A stretch of DNA of 64,000 bases from Climacium dendroides (lineage: Eukaryota > Streptophyta > Bryopsida > Hypnales > Climaciaceae): the NCBI GenBank assembly GCA_950106755.1, contig OX467086.1:29778001-29842000 (forward strand), written 5' to 3'. Below are positions 10,756-23,259 of this stretch, piece by piece. Under the pieces are notes generated by a model that had not been told where the DNA came from, did not search any database, and saw only the letters and a list, made by a program, of their open reading frames with translations. Position numbers and translations under genes: made by a program. Each line of letters begins with the position of its first letter. The stretch's first letter is position 1.

Positions 10756-12299
10756 TAATTGGAATAAAAATTCCTGGCCCTCCTGCATGTTGATGCTGTG
10801 TTACGCATGCCGAGTTCAAAGCAGGTAACTTCACAGCCAGGACTTCCTATTTACCAATCGAAGCAGACACATGGATTGACAGAGATTCTACAAGTGACGG
10901 CACAACCATGAAACAGATTCATAGTCAAAAATCAGCTTTCAATTTTTTAAAATTTGTTTGGAATACCAGTGCTGGACTTTGATGTGGCAAAGTCTCAGCA
11001 GTGGAAGGACAAGATTGGCTTTCAAATGTTCGTTTTAGACACGTGTGACTCTCTCTAGAATGGAAAATAAATTAAAAATAAGATTGATGCTTTCATGCAT
11101 GTCTAAGTTATTAAGTTATTAGACACTTGTTGTTTCAGGATGGAAAAAGAAGATGGATGTTTTGATGCATGTTTGAGTTCAAGGTAGCAAGCATTTAAGG
11201 GAGCCGACCCATTTCCGACCAATTAAGCAATTTTGTATATCTGGAGTGTTGTTTTCTTGAGTGGAGAAATTTTCCCATGTACAAAAATAGAGTTTAGAAG
11301 GATTCCATATTTTTCTAAAATTTTATTTCTCAAAACATAGTTATTACGAATTTTTTAGTTGAAGATTCTGTCCGACACATTCTTGTCATATAGGTCCTCC
11401 TATTTCCAACCATAGGTTGGTTGTAAAATCAACCAAGATTGCAGCCAATCATAATGTGCCACGACTGCATTGGAGATTGTGCCACAATTAATGTCTTGCT
11501 TTCTCCTGTTGATTGGAAAGAGTGTAGTCTATATGACGGGAATGAATCCCTGGTTGGGAATGGGTCGCCTCCCTTATTGACTGGTCCCCTTTTTTCAAAG
11601 GTTTCCACGAATAGAAATATTTTTGGATCATTTTTCAGAGAAAGAAAAATGGATGCAGAATGTCACACAAGTGGTTTCATATTTTTTGAATTATTTTTGA
11701 ATTACTTATGAATTTTCAAAAGAACCTGTTGTAGGCACCTATTTGTGACCCTAGGTCTTCCAAAATCTGACTACTTACAACTTCTAAAGTGATTTGAGTA
11801 AATGAAGGCCAACAATTGGCTCTTGCAATAAATAATGCTTTTCTCTCAATTTTCTCAATGGCTTGAGAGGTCCATTTAAGGACCACCTACTATCCATTTT
11901 AGATCTAAATGTAGGGGTGATTTGAAGAGGCCGCTTGCTTTTAGAATAGACTTCCTTAGTTTGGTTTGGTTTTCAAATGTTGGTATTGGCACATGTTGCT
12001 CTAGGATGGGGAAAAAAAAGATTGATGCTTTTAGAAGGTTCAATCACATGAGGTATAAGAAAAGACTATTGGAGGATACATAAGTTAGGAGAGAAGTTAA
12101 AAAAAATAAGAATTCTCACTGAATCTAGTACATTATCATCGATAATATATTAATTGGTCCTATTATTAGTAAGTTTTTGTTACAAATGACCTTATATATG
12201 ATTATAACTTTTTACAAGGGACAAGGAAAGAATATTTACCTTTATTGAGTATGTACTAACGCTATTCATGTTGAAGAGTCTTTACAAATATCATTAATT
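10756..12299. other. Intergenic, nothing recognised
   Basis: AT-rich DNA. The plus-strand frame 11439-11711 has no start context, partner exon or motif and is not called as a gene. Confidence 0.4.
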
Positions 12300-12501
12300 C
12301 ACTACAAGAGAAAGGGGTGTTTTAAGTAGTGTCCTAGACATCACGTCTTTTAAGTAACGTCTTTTAAGTAAGTTTTTAAGTAAAATTTTACTAAAAAGAC
12401 TGTCTTTTAGTAAAATTTTACTTAAAAACTTATTTAAAAGACGTTACTTAAAAGACGTGATGTCTAGGACACTACTTAAAACACCCCTTTTTCTTGTAGT
12501 G
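12300..12501. mobile_element. Palindromic CACTA-type MITE, copy 1
   Basis: A 202-bp near-perfect palindrome beginning CACTACAAGAGAAAGGGGTG and ending with its inverse, TTGTAGTG. The arms meet around GTAAAATTTTAC-type sequence, so each strand can form a hairpin with stems of about 95 bp. A diverged relative lies at 52147-52351. CACTA ends suggest mobilisation by a CACTA/CMC transposase. Confidence 0.75.
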
Positions 12502-12772
12502 TAATAAAATAATTCCTTCCTTGTATAGAGTTATAACAATATGTAAGTTATGTTTGTGAAATGCACTAATAAGACAAATCAATGTACTTTGGTAAAGAGG
12601 CTACAATTTACTATGACCTATTTCTAAATTTGCTCAATGCATATTCTTACCAAAAATGTACATCTTATGATTTTCTATATATAAGAGTTATGGATCAATT
12701 TTGGGTACTCCTTTTTTTAATGCATTATAAATAAATTGTAGTTTATTCACATGGTGACCTAAACATCACTAG

Positions 12773-13138
12773 TGTGCCTTGTGCCGTTGCCACAATCAAA
12801 ATAAAAGTAAAAGTAATTTTCTAATTTTTTAATTCCTAAAAACTTCAAAAATCAATAGCTTTCACACTATGAGTCAAAACACCACGAAACAAAGCTTGTG
12901 CACCCCTCCTTGTAGAGAGTTTTTTGACGGTACCTAGAATGTGAGTAAGGGATGCATGGTCCGGGAGATCTCAACGTAACAAACAAAACAAACAACCAAA
13001 TTTAAGGCATACCCTGTGCCCGTGCATCCCTCCTTGCCAAGAACTTTTCGATGGTACCAAGAACGCGAGCAGGGGACGTACGGTTCATGAGATCTCAATG
13101 TAACAAACAAAACAAAACAAATATCCAAATTTAAGGTA
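12773..13138. repeat. Dispersed repeat family C, copy 1 (with internal duplication)
   Basis: Starts ACATCACTAGTGTGCCTTGT and runs through a region around GAAACAAAGC to GAGATCTCAACGTAACAAAC. The last unit of about 120 bp is duplicated (about 12895-13015 and 13016-13138). Related copies are at 30345-30569 (opposite strand) and 62781-63022. No ORF or obvious termini; it may be a remnant of a larger element. Confidence 0.65.
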
Positions 13139-13140
13139 TG

Positions 13141-13410
13141 GATTAGATGTTTTCTAGCTATTGGAGGGTTGTTTCAAGCCTATTCCCCATGCTAGGAACT
13201 AGCCACTACTGATAAAAAAATTTAAAAATTTAAAAATTTATATTTATATTTTCAAATAAATATTTAAAAAATAATTTTATTATTATTATTTAACATCGCA
13301 ATCACTTTACCACGTTAGACTATTATTGCAATAGAATTTTCCTGCATTCCCACAGTCTAAGAATGTAGGAAAACTTGTAGCCTTCCAAAGAAGCTAAATT
13401 TTATCTAATG
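13141..13410 (+). mobile_element. Family B element, copy 2 (diverged)
   Basis: Begins GATTAGATGTTTTCTAG and ends TTATCTAATG. It keeps the internal order of family B (GGAGGGTTGTTTCAAGCC, A/T tract, CACTTTACCACGTTAG) but with many substitutions, so it is an older copy. It abuts the family C repeat on its left. Confidence 0.6.
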
Positions 13411-14564
13411 TGCAAGCTAAGAGAATCTAGAATCCCATTTGCCTCTCAAACAAGATCCAAACAAATTTGACCAATATTTCAGTGTATTCTACATGGATGA
13501 TATTTTTATAGACCACTTGCCATACTCATTGGGTCTAGACAATTTCCTTTTTGCATACTTCCTAAAATCAATATGGCATAAACATCAATGACAAAAGTAT
13601 AGGAAATTTGAGGTGTTTTTAGACAACATTTTGTCATTTCTTACGAAATAGAGACAATGAATATTCTTTTCTATATTACTAAATCGCCACATAAGCACTT
13701 AATATCCCCCACCAAAAAAATTATGTTGTCCCTTTTCAAGACATATTAGGAACAAAAGACACATGCATGTGCAAAGTAACCTTGTCTATGAAAATCAAAT
13801 AGATTGTTTATAGTAGTAAAAGGAACATGCATCAACATATAACGTGATGGAAAGGTGAATAGTGGGATGATCATTGGTTGATTAGGAAGAAATTCAAAAG
13901 TACATGATTGCTTATTTTGATTGTCAACTTCAACATGCGAATGCTTGGTGTTTTGCAAATGGTCAATCTACAACACCTAGAAGAAAGACAAATCAATAGA
14001 GAATGCATATATCTTGAAGTAGACCTTAATTTTATTTTATTTTTATTTTCACATATAACTTATCATAGATTTGAAAGTTGTAGCTAAAGTCAAAAAATTC
14101 ACCCATTCAGTTAAATTCCCACTTTAGAATCAAAACCACATTTGAAAACTTATGTCATTGATAAATCAATTTTTAGAACACAATGAATTAGTATAAGAGG
14201 TATATATCCCTATAATCAACAATTCGAGGTGCCAATTGGAAGAATTATTGATTATGCATTTGAGTGCATTGAAATATCCTTTTCATTTGTGAATTAAAAA
14301 TATATATCTATATAATTTTTATTGATCTATAGAAATTGCATGTATTGTTTTTAAGAAAAATTGGCAACTGGTTGAAAGTGAGCTAGTGGAATTTGGCTGC
14401 AATTTAAAAACATTAGCAGTAAATCAATGAATAAATCTACAAAAATTTTATTTAGAGGAAATAATAGAGGAAATAATTAGACTTGGCACTTGAAAAAACA
14501 GTTCAATGCAAGAATTGAAGGAAATTAGCTTGTAAAACTCTAAAAATATCCCAAATACTAATCC
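13411..14564. other. Intergenic, nothing recognised
   Basis: AT-rich DNA; short frames only. Confidence 0.4.
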
Positions 14565-14568
14565 TTAA

Positions 14569-15212
14569 CCCTTAATGTTCAAGGCCTTTTTTGAGCTTCT
14601 AGGAATTTGCTCTATATTGAACAAAAAAACAACATTTTTATAAGTTTTATCAAATTAAAAAAATCGTAACCATTCAAATTCAAACTAGATATTTTAAAGA
14701 TCATATAGGAAAAGAAAACACAACAATATCATATATGGATTAAAAGACTATAATGTTTGATCATAGAGGTGTTAAAACTGTGAAAGTGATTTGAAATCTT
14801 TCAGTCCTCTTTTCACATGTCAAATCTAAAAAATTCAGTCACCAAAAGATTATGAGGATAAAGGGCCTAACATGCATAACCCCAATTAATTATGACTTCT
14901 AAAAATCTACTCTACAATTTAAAAAATGAGTTTCTGATTTGATCTTTTCTTCAAGATTTAGTGTATTTGAGGCTCATTTCTAAGAGCCCTCAACATTGTG
15001 GAAAGTCAAGATTGCAATGGATTCCTTTGCACAAAATCGTGAATAGAAAAATTATACTCCATCGTTTTCAAAATAGAAATTTTGATCCTAAAGCTAAACT
15101 TCAAAAAGAATTTTTCAAAAATACAAACTATTAAAATTAGCAACTTAATTAGGTTTTATTTAACTTCAAAGTATTGTTGACACCAAAATTTGGTGCCTTT
15201 GGCATTTAGGGG
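14569..15212. mobile_element. TTAA element (copy j), first of three end-to-end
   Basis: 644 bp flanked by TTAA (14565-14568 and 15213-15216). The ends CCCTTAATGTTCAAGG and, inverted from the right, CCCCTAAATGCCAAAGG are imperfect inverted repeats. No transposase frame is visible. Confidence 0.6.
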
Positions 15213-15216
15213 TTAA

Positions 15217-15436
15217 CCTAGTAAGAACGTTGCAGACCACAATGGTTTAATGAATGACAAAAAAACCTCTCCATGTAGGACAGAAGTGCAACTATTCATC
15301 TTCCAAATTTTGTATAACAAGGGAAAGTCTTCTATAGTAGTTTGTCTTCCAATGAATGCTTTTTCATTTTTTTTAAGTCAATAGTTTGCCTAGTACCAAA
15401 ACAAATGCTTTCTACAATGAGTGACCAGGTCGTCCC
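15217..15436. mobile_element. TTAA element (copy c), second of three end-to-end
   Basis: Shares the TTAA at 15213-15216 with its left neighbour and ends at a TTGA (15437-15440). Its inside (AACCTCTCCATGTAGGACAG, GTGCAACTATTCATCTTCC) matches copy a at 10560. The left terminus is degenerate (CCTAGTAAG). Confidence 0.55.
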
Positions 15437-15440
15437 TTGA

Positions 15441-15661
15441 CCCTTAAACATCGAAGCGGACGTTTGCGTCCACTAGATGACAGAGGATCTTTCTATGTAG
15501 GATAGAAGTGCAATCCTCAAAATTTTGTAAGAAAAAAGAAGGTCTTCTACCCTTTCTTCTAATTTGTCTTGCAATGAATACTTTTACAATTTTTTAAGCC
15601 AATGCTTCACACAGTCATAAAAAAATGATGATTTCTAAAGTCACTTGTCGTCCTTTAAGGG
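15441..15661. mobile_element. TTAA element (copy b), third of three end-to-end
   Basis: 221 bp with ends CCCTTAAA and TTTAAGGG, flanked by TTGA (15437-15440) and TTAA (15662-15665). The right-end GTCGTCC is shared with copy c. It lies about 540 bp upstream of the PHF1-like start codon. Confidence 0.65.
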
Positions 15662-16199
15662 TTAAAAGATGCCAGAGGACCACCCCAAATTGTCTGACGA
15701 ATGATTTCATTGTTCACTTTACAAACAAAGAATACACCTGTTGGTCCAATAATTGAAGCATTTTGGTGACTACCTTGATCATGGGGCAGCGTCCTCGTAA
15801 AAAAAAGTGTCGCTTTTAGGTGCCCCTAGTTCCGTACTTTAAGTTGAGTACCAGATCCCTGTCCAGGAAAGGGTCAAAAAGCAAAAGCCTGTTGAATGTT
15901 TGGATAAGTGTTGTACGAACCTTCTGCGGATATTCGCTTTCCAAGCGCTCCAATTTCGAGGTCCGCGTGCATCTGCCGCCCGCACGCGTGTCTGCAAAAG
16001 CGTAGCAAGCAATATCCCCAATCGAAAACTACTTCTCGGGATTCGCAAACACCTGGAAACAGGCGTCCAGGGCCGGCAGCACAATCCCCTTGGAAAATAA
16101 TGTGGAATCGCCAGAGAACTGTGATGCGCTTCTTGTGACTCTGCGTTTTGAGCGAAAATTGGAGGTGCGTTTAACGATTTGTGCGTGGAGGTCGGAGAG

Positions 16200-19100
16200 A
16201 TGAGTAGCCAGAGGCGAGTGAAGTACACTCGCCCGATGAAAACGCGGAATGAGGAGACGGGCGCTGAGTGCGGGGCGTGGGCGCCTTGGGTGGGGACTGT
16301 GACCGACTCCCCGTCGTCTTTTGTGCTGTTGGGACGCGACGAGGAGGCCATCACTGTTCGGGAGTACAATTTCGATTCGGACTCGCTTGTGGACACGGTA
16401 AGTAAGGATGAATAGTTTGCTCTGGTTGTTGTTGCATTGTAGATTGGCAATGTGACAGCCGCGATAGTAGTGCATTTGGTCTGTTTTTACTGCGTGTTTT
16501 AGGGTTTGGGGATTAGTCGCGCCGCAGCTAAGAACCAAGGGTTTATTGATTAAAAATTGAACAGTTGGATTGATCGTATTGTGAACTTCCTAATGGAGAT
16601 AAATTATTTATCAGTAGTATTAGTGAAGAACATTGCTTGTGTTTGTTAGAAATAAGAAAATTGACAAAAAGAACTGATTTCCGCAAAATACTTGAACTGT
16701 TGAAGGCCTATTGCCAATGCAACAGTGGAATTGGTCTGTGGTGACTGCTTGATTTAGGATTTTGTGATTCGCGCTGCTGGTAAGGAACAGGGGTTTGTGG
16801 TTGGAAAATTGATCAGTTGGATTGATCATATTGTGAAATTTAAAAAAGAAGTTCAATTGTATACAGCTAATGTTAGTGAAGAACATTGATTGTGTTCGTT
16901 AGAAATTAGAAAATTTGACTAAAGAAAGTTACCGTATGATCTAGCTGATTACTGTTAAAGAAATTTTTAGGCCGTGGCAATGCGTCTGTGGTGCTAGTGG
17001 TGCAATTAGTCTGTGGTTACGAAGGATTTGGGTTTTTTGACGAGTCAGTTGAGGATCAAGGGTTTGTGGCTTGAAAATTGACCAGTTGAATTGATCGTAT
17101 TGTGGAATTTGAAATGGAGTTAAATTGAATGTCACTGGTGTCTGTGGAGAACATTGCTTGCGTTGGTTAGAAGTAAGAAGAATTGGCAAAAGAAAGTCCC
17201 TGTATGGTCAAACTTATTTCTGCTCAAAAATTTAAGGCCTGTTGGCAATGCCACGGGGGCGATAATTGTGCAATTGGACTGTGGTTACGAAGGATTTAGG
17301 GTTTTGTGATTAGTTGGCTAAGGAACAAGGGTCTGTGGTTTGGAAATTGATTTGGTGGATTGATCGTATTTTGAAATTTCAAATGGAGTTGAATTATATA
17401 TCAGTACTTTTTGTGATCATTGCATGTGTTGGTTAGAAATAAGGAAATTTGAAGAAGAGAAAGACCCCTATGATCGAACTGCTACAAATTTTAGGGCCTA
17501 ATTTTGGGCTTCGTAATCCTCTTAGGGGCTAGTTAGATAGATTGACTTGAACTAGTGCAGTATTGCTGTAGTTCAAGAGACTTGCATGGGCAACATGCAC
17601 GAATGGTTCTTGGGTTTTAGGCTAGAGTCATGATTTGTAACTGTTTGTGAAGCGCGTTTATTTGCAGATTCATGCAATTGAGACGGCGGATGGTCGTCCA
17701 TTGCAACTTGCTGTGCATCCAAGTGGCGATGGAGTTCTCTGTTTCTTTGCAGATAGTTGCAAGTAAGCCTTCGCACATGCAATTTGGTTGTAGATTGCTT
17801 GAACTCAAATTCTGGACGACTTGAGGTTACTCTGGATTACTGAAAACCTAGAGCCAGTTACTAGACATCTCTTGGTTCTTGCAGGTTTTTTGAAATAAAT
17901 CTGAAGGGCCCGTGGAAGCTTAAAGCCTCTGAGCGTGATCTGCCTCTTCTACAGGGGATTGGGATTCAAACCTGCATTCGTTTCAGTTTGGATGGCTCTT
18001 TGTTAGCCACCGGTGGTAAGGTACTTGAAATTATCCCCGTTCCTGTTCGATCTTATTGTTTCTTGCCTTTTTGACCAGCACATGCAATGTCATTCATTTG
18101 ATTCTAGTGATGTAGAACTTGGCCTCGTTTGGATTATGTTGTTCACAATATGATTAATCAAATTGGTCATTTTCATAGCCGTGAATCTTTGGTCCTTGAG
18201 GGGTTAATGTAGGTGTGCTGGAAACTCTTGTAAGTAGAATGTCATCGCTTAGAAAATGTCTTTGAGAGTATCACATATTTATTTGCCTATTGTTTACTTT
18301 GCGCAATTGTATGTATGGACAGGACGGTTACCTTCGAGTTTTTGCATGGCCCACTTGTCAACTTGTACTGGATGAACCTCGCGCACATCGTTCGATTCAA
18401 GACATCGATATCAGGTTAACTAGCCGTACTTCAGAACCTTCTTGGTGACCCATACCGTCTAGAAGTGCTTACTTGTGCTCAGTATTGACCTATTGTTACT
18501 GTGATGTGTCTCAGCATGGATTCAGCATATTTGGTATCAACTGCTGAGGATAGTGCATGTCGAGTGTGGGACATTACTAAAGGAGAATCCATAGCCCAAT
18601 TGCAGAGGGAGAAGGTATGACTGCCATGTTTGAAGCGCGGCAGGCTTATTTACGAGTATTTTACTGTTGGCATCGTTTTATTGCATATTTCTGAAGGACT
18701 TCGCTATTTTGTGACGACATTATGGGACATTCTTTGGCGTTCTGATGGGTTTTGCTGTTTAGATTCATAGTTGAGAATAGATTCAACTATGAATTGCCAG
18801 TGTTTGAACCCGATTTGGCCTGGTGACAAGTTTATTTTAACCAACCTGTTCACATTGCAAGTCACTTTCTCTTGGCTTTTCTGATTTAGTTGTGTTGATA
18901 ATCCTTTTGTATGGCAGGATGAGAAATTTGGTTATTGTAGGTTTTCTCGTGATGGAGCACAAGCTTTCTTATTTGCTTCATCTACGAAAGGTGTACTGTC
19001 ATCTGTAATGTATTTGTTGTCTACATTTTTGTCTAATACTAGTGCGTGATAATCTACTTTACATGTGTGCTCTGTTTTCTCATCAATCCGACCTAGTGTA

Positions 19101-20449
19101 TAAGGACATGTTACAATGGTTCATATGTCTTCGCTCTCGCAGGTAGCAGGGGATATATTGGAGTTTGGAACATGGTGGGTTGGAGCAAAATTGGCTCTAA
19201 AAAGTTAGCTGATGCTCCCATCTCATCTCTTGCTGTTACACGAGACGGAAAATGTTTGTGCTTGTGAGTAACCTGAACACATTCATTTTACCTTCCAGTC
19301 CCTTGTTGTTTCTTTCTAATGCAGATGACGGCTGCACTACTTCTTGTTTTTCTTTGGTAGGTTTTCATTTATTCGAGTACTGCATAGGAATCATGCATTC
19401 TTCAGGTATGTCAAGGAGTTGCACAGCATAGAAACACTTGGTCTTCTGACGGGATTTATCGTCGTTTCTTAGTAGATGAAAAACCGGAGGTTTTGTTTTG
19501 GGGATGGATGTTCAGGGGAACCACCGAAGGTGATTTGGCTGTAATATTATTGAGAAAAATGGAGGCAATTCAGGTTATTAGAAGAGCCCACAGTTCGCCA
19601 GTCAGGGGGGTGGAGTTCTCTAAGCATGGAAGGTATTTGCCAGTTGTAGGGGATCTGCTTTTCTTACCGAACATGGCTTGCGTGAAATATTGCTGGTACC
19701 GTTTTGCTCGTTTTAGACGTCCTAAGAATTTAAATGTTAATTTTTGCGGCTTTCAGAAGATTAGGAGAACAACACAACACCTATGTTAGTAGTGGTATTT
19801 AGACTCCAATGACAATTGTGTGGACTACAGATCACTGCTATCACTGGGAGCAGATGCAACTGCTCGCGTTAGCCGGCTGAAAAAGTCGGAATGGAAAGGT
19901 AATCCATATCTACCGTTATATGTTTACAAGCACAAGATTTTCATCATTAACAGGATTTTCAATAAAATTAGACCCTTTTAAGAACTTTAAGAGAACGTCA
20001 TAGTACTAAAAATGTTTCTCATCGTCCATGGGGAGGTCTCCCTATGGTCACAGTTATCACAGGGAGGCCTCCATATGATCATTTTGACCATAGGGAGAGG
20101 TCCGCATGGAGATTCTCTGTATGACGTGTCTAGAACTTCCTGAAACTCTTTAGTGTAATTAAGTAACTCTTCAGTCTTAGAGTATCACGATGCTTATATC
20201 ATTGGAGTGAAAATGTAGTGTATGACCTCTTACTGATCACATGTTTCCTGGTGAGCAGAATGGCAATTATATTTGGTGCTACTTGGAATGATTGCGCTAT
20301 CCGGGCTGCTGTTCTGGGCTTTCTTCAAGTCCTCCCTCTCAGATGATTTTTGGAAATTTCCAATGGGGCGGGCGCAACCTGGTCGTCCCCCTCCTGAATC
20401 AATATGGAGTCACCCAAGCTACCAAGAACCGGAGACATATGGGTTGTAG
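16200..20449 (+). CDS. PHF1: PHF1/SEC12-like WD40 membrane protein of the endoplasmic reticulum
   Basis: 396 residues from ten exons: 16200-16397, 17668-17762, 17885-18020, 18323-18414, 18515-18614, 18918-18990, 19143-19263, 19516-19632, 19831-19898, 20259-20449. All introns are GT-AG and every phase agrees. Arabidopsis PHF1 is needed for phosphate transporters of the PHT1 family to leave the ER. WD40-like blades include FSLDGSLLATGGKDGYLRVF and DIDISMDSAYLVSTAEDSACRVW. One membrane span near residues 335-357 (WQLYLVLLGMIALSGLLFWAFF) is followed by a short tail with DDFWKFPMG, as in PHF1. Length and layout fit the family (about 390-400). The glycine-rich N-terminal loop of true SEC12 exchange factors is not seen, which favours PHF1 over SEC12. 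The start at 16200 is the first ATG; the frame extends upstream only by a TTG. Confidence 0.9.
16445..17500. repeat. Four degenerate tandem repeats of about 266 bp in PHF1-like intron 1
   Basis: Units begin near 16445, 16711, 16975 and 17243. Each has a GGCAATG-like start, a run ending near GGTCTGTGGTTAC, then AAGGAACAAGGG-like sequence, GTTGGATTGATCGTATTGTG, and GAACATTGCTTGTG followed by TTAGAAATAAG. They fill most of the 1270-bp intron. Divergence between units shows the amplification is not recent. Confidence 0.8.
19991..20130. repeat. Fold-back element in PHF1-like intron 9
   Basis: The arm TCTCCCTATGGTCA (within 20026-20050) pairs with TGACCATAGGGAGA (within 20085-20109). Weaker pairing extends outwards to ACGTCATA (about 19995) and TATGACGT (about 20120). 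The transcribed intron could form a stem of about 25 bp with a loop of about 34 nt. Confidence 0.6.
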
Positions 20450-22679
20450 AAGGAGGTTGGCATTTATGTAAAGATGTATTTGACACTAAATTGTGGAGCA
20501 GCAGTATTTTTGTTTGTACGACATTGACAATGCCGTGAGAAACACTGTAAAGAACCAAAATTTCAGCTAGTGAAGAACCCTTCATAAACCAGGGGATTTA
20601 CTCGTTATGTTTCAGATTCAAGCGCTGCTCATGTCTGTCATTTTAGTATATGCAGCCAAAGAACTGTAAGTCCGTTTTGTAGTTGTAAAACTTTGCACTC
20701 GTTTCAATTGTTCACTGTAACATTCTTCAGGGGCTTCCTCAACACCTCTGGAATAGGAATGCAATTTTTTTGTTGTTGCAGTTTTGAGTCATCTCAAGTA
20801 GGAGGTACCAAAAGATCTTCTGATGGACAATAGAGATACTCTTTGTGTCCAACTTGTTTTGTCACAAGTTGAATACTCCAATACTCCAATAGGATAGTAA
20901 ACTTTTCGTTTTGTTTTGATGTGTGAATAGGGTTTATATTGCACTTGGTTTTAGAATTACATGGTAATAGGAGCTTAAATGTTAATTGATTTGAGGAATT
21001 ATCATGGGATTCCAAAAGTGTGCAATTGCTGTATTCTTAACATTTAAATTGATGTGGATTTGGAAGGATGTGTAGGTTGTGGTGATTAAGTAATTTTTCC
21101 CTTCTAATTTCTCTTTCTCCTATTCTAGTCTTTGTGTGTTAGTTTCTTGTGTGATTTTGTTGATAATATTTGTGTAATCTAAGCTTTAAGCAAACATTTT
21201 GAATAGTGTGTGTAAGTCCTAATGATTGGGCAACTTTGTTTGTGTATCATTTGAAGTTCAAGTCTCAATAATTGGGCATTGTTTGTATATTGTAAGGAAT
21301 TTTTTTATGATAGGAATTATTGTCTTCTTGTGCTTAAAGTAGTTAGAATGTATGTGTGTCTTTGATTGAATTGTTTTATTTGTTTGCATGAATTTGGAGC
21401 ATTTGTATAATCTTATTAAGGCTTAAAGCAATTGTTTGAGTGAGAGGATTGTAGCTTTAAATAGATGTTTGTGAGAATTTATATTGAATGGTTGTACTAG
21501 TCTGTGTAAGCCTTTAAGCATTGTGTGTTAAAAGTAGACTTATAAATAGTGTGTTTATTTCAAGTTAATGTTCTATGTGTTTTGTGGAAGAGTTTAAAAT
21601 TGTTTTGATTGAAATAGTTTGAATGGCTTAAAAACTTATTGTAATTGAAGGAGAGAATTATTTATTGAGTGTATAATTGTTGTGTTTGTATGTAAAAATC
21701 CCAACAATTGGATATATTGGTTGGAATTGTGAGGTTATTTGGAGATTGGATAGTATCATTTGAAAGAATTAGGAGATTAAGTTGAATTCAACTTAATTCA
21801 AATGTGTAATATGGATGTATTTAAAAAATGACATTAGTCACAATGCGTTAGACTATTTGATCATTCCTTGGATTTTGAACCTATACTATGGTCATGGGTG
21901 TTTGCAGAATATGCAAAAATTTAGACTATACCTCCTAACATTGAAATCTATATAGAGAGAATATTGAAACTTTTTTGGAGATATTTGTTGAAGGAAAGAT
22001 GTGCATATGGATGTTTCCTACATATTTATGGAATAAAATTTTAATAATTCATCACCAATGTTTTTCAATCAATTATCATCTAAAAATTGTGAGTATTAAA
22101 TGAATCAATTCACCAAAAATGGAATTGTGATTTTTTGAAATTGAAATTTGGTATACATGATTGGGATTGTATACAAATTCAATGTTAATTATGAAAGACA
22201 AAAAATGAAAATTGTAATCAATATTATGCAAGATTCTTTGAATGGCATAGTTATTGGATCCAACTATACATTTATTTTTGCGAGGTTGCATCCAATTTGA
22301 TAGGATATATTTCACTTTCTTTCTCGTGGAGTTTTTAAAGTTGGATGAACTTGTCATCAACTTCCAACCACGATATCTCTTATTCCATACATTCAATAAT
22401 GTTTGAATTGATAAAAAATATTTGAGCCTATCCCAAGGTATGATTAGATACCAATCCTAAGTGTGCTAACATCCATATTCTAAATGATGAATATAACCCT
22501 TCAAGCCAATGTTTTTTTCAAGTACCTTCTCATTCATTTAAATCAATTCTTGAATTTATATTAAATGGACTTTCTTTATGACCAATTTGGTAAAATTAGT
22601 AAGAAATAAGATATTTACACAAGAGTATAAGCAAAAAGGGACATAAATCCAACAAGATTTAGGCATTAAATTAAAGAAA
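20450..22679. other. PHF1-like 3' flank and intergenic DNA
   Basis: The first part should be the 3' untranslated region. The remainder is AT-rich with no gene, domain or clear repeat seen on either strand. Confidence 0.4.
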
Positions 22680-22681
22680 TA

Positions 22682-23257
22682 CTCCCTCCATCCCGAAATA
22701 AATCCGAGGTTTCCTAGAAATGGTTAGATTAGTGCATGAGTAGTTCCTATTTTCAAAAGATTGCGTAATTAATGTAGCTTCTACTAAATCCCATTAGGTG
22801 TGAAATAATGGAAGTTAACAATGAAGCAACGCATGTTGAAAACAAGCAGCGACATTGACAAATTTTTGCCCTTTTTGGAACCACTATAGTGGTATTAATT
22901 TTGATCATTTTCCAAGCAACATTGGTACAATAATGTCTATTGACATCCTCTATATTCAATTTTGACAATGTCTTGTGATTTAAGTTTAAGATTTTGAACA
23001 AGAGATTTGTTAGTAGCAATTTTTGTATTGATGTGTGTTGTATTGTAGTAGTTTTTATCTTTGGTTAGTTAGAGGTTGCGTTTTGATTCCCTTTGCAAGT
23101 ATCAAATTGCTCTATAGACTCTAAAGAGTGGTATTTGCAAATTCTTTTGCTTTAGGTGTTTGAATTAGCTTCAACTATTGTCCAACAAGCCAATTTTCTA
23201 ATTTAATTTGGGACAAGTATATTTGGAAACCCCACATTTATTTTGGGATGGAGTGAG
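22682..23257. mobile_element. Stowaway-type (Tc1/mariner) MITE
   Basis: 576 bp flanked by TA (22680-22681 and 23258-23259). The left terminus CTCCCTCCATCCCGAAATAA and the right terminus, inverted, CTCACTCCATCCCAAAATAA match the well-known plant Stowaway consensus beginning CTCCCTCC. The element is longer than most Stowaway MITEs but has no intact transposase frame. Confidence 0.85.
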
Positions 23258-23259
23258 TA

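Noticed and set aside
15839..16538. Overlapping minus-strand frames (203 and 169 codons) opposite PHF1-like exon 1
   Set aside because: They are the antisense of a GC-rich exon and promoter, start in part at non-ATG codons, and show no domain.
16445..17500. Regular repeats considered as a CRISPR-like array or satellite
   Set aside because: The unit of about 266 bp is an imperfect tandem repeat without separate spacers, inside a plant intron.
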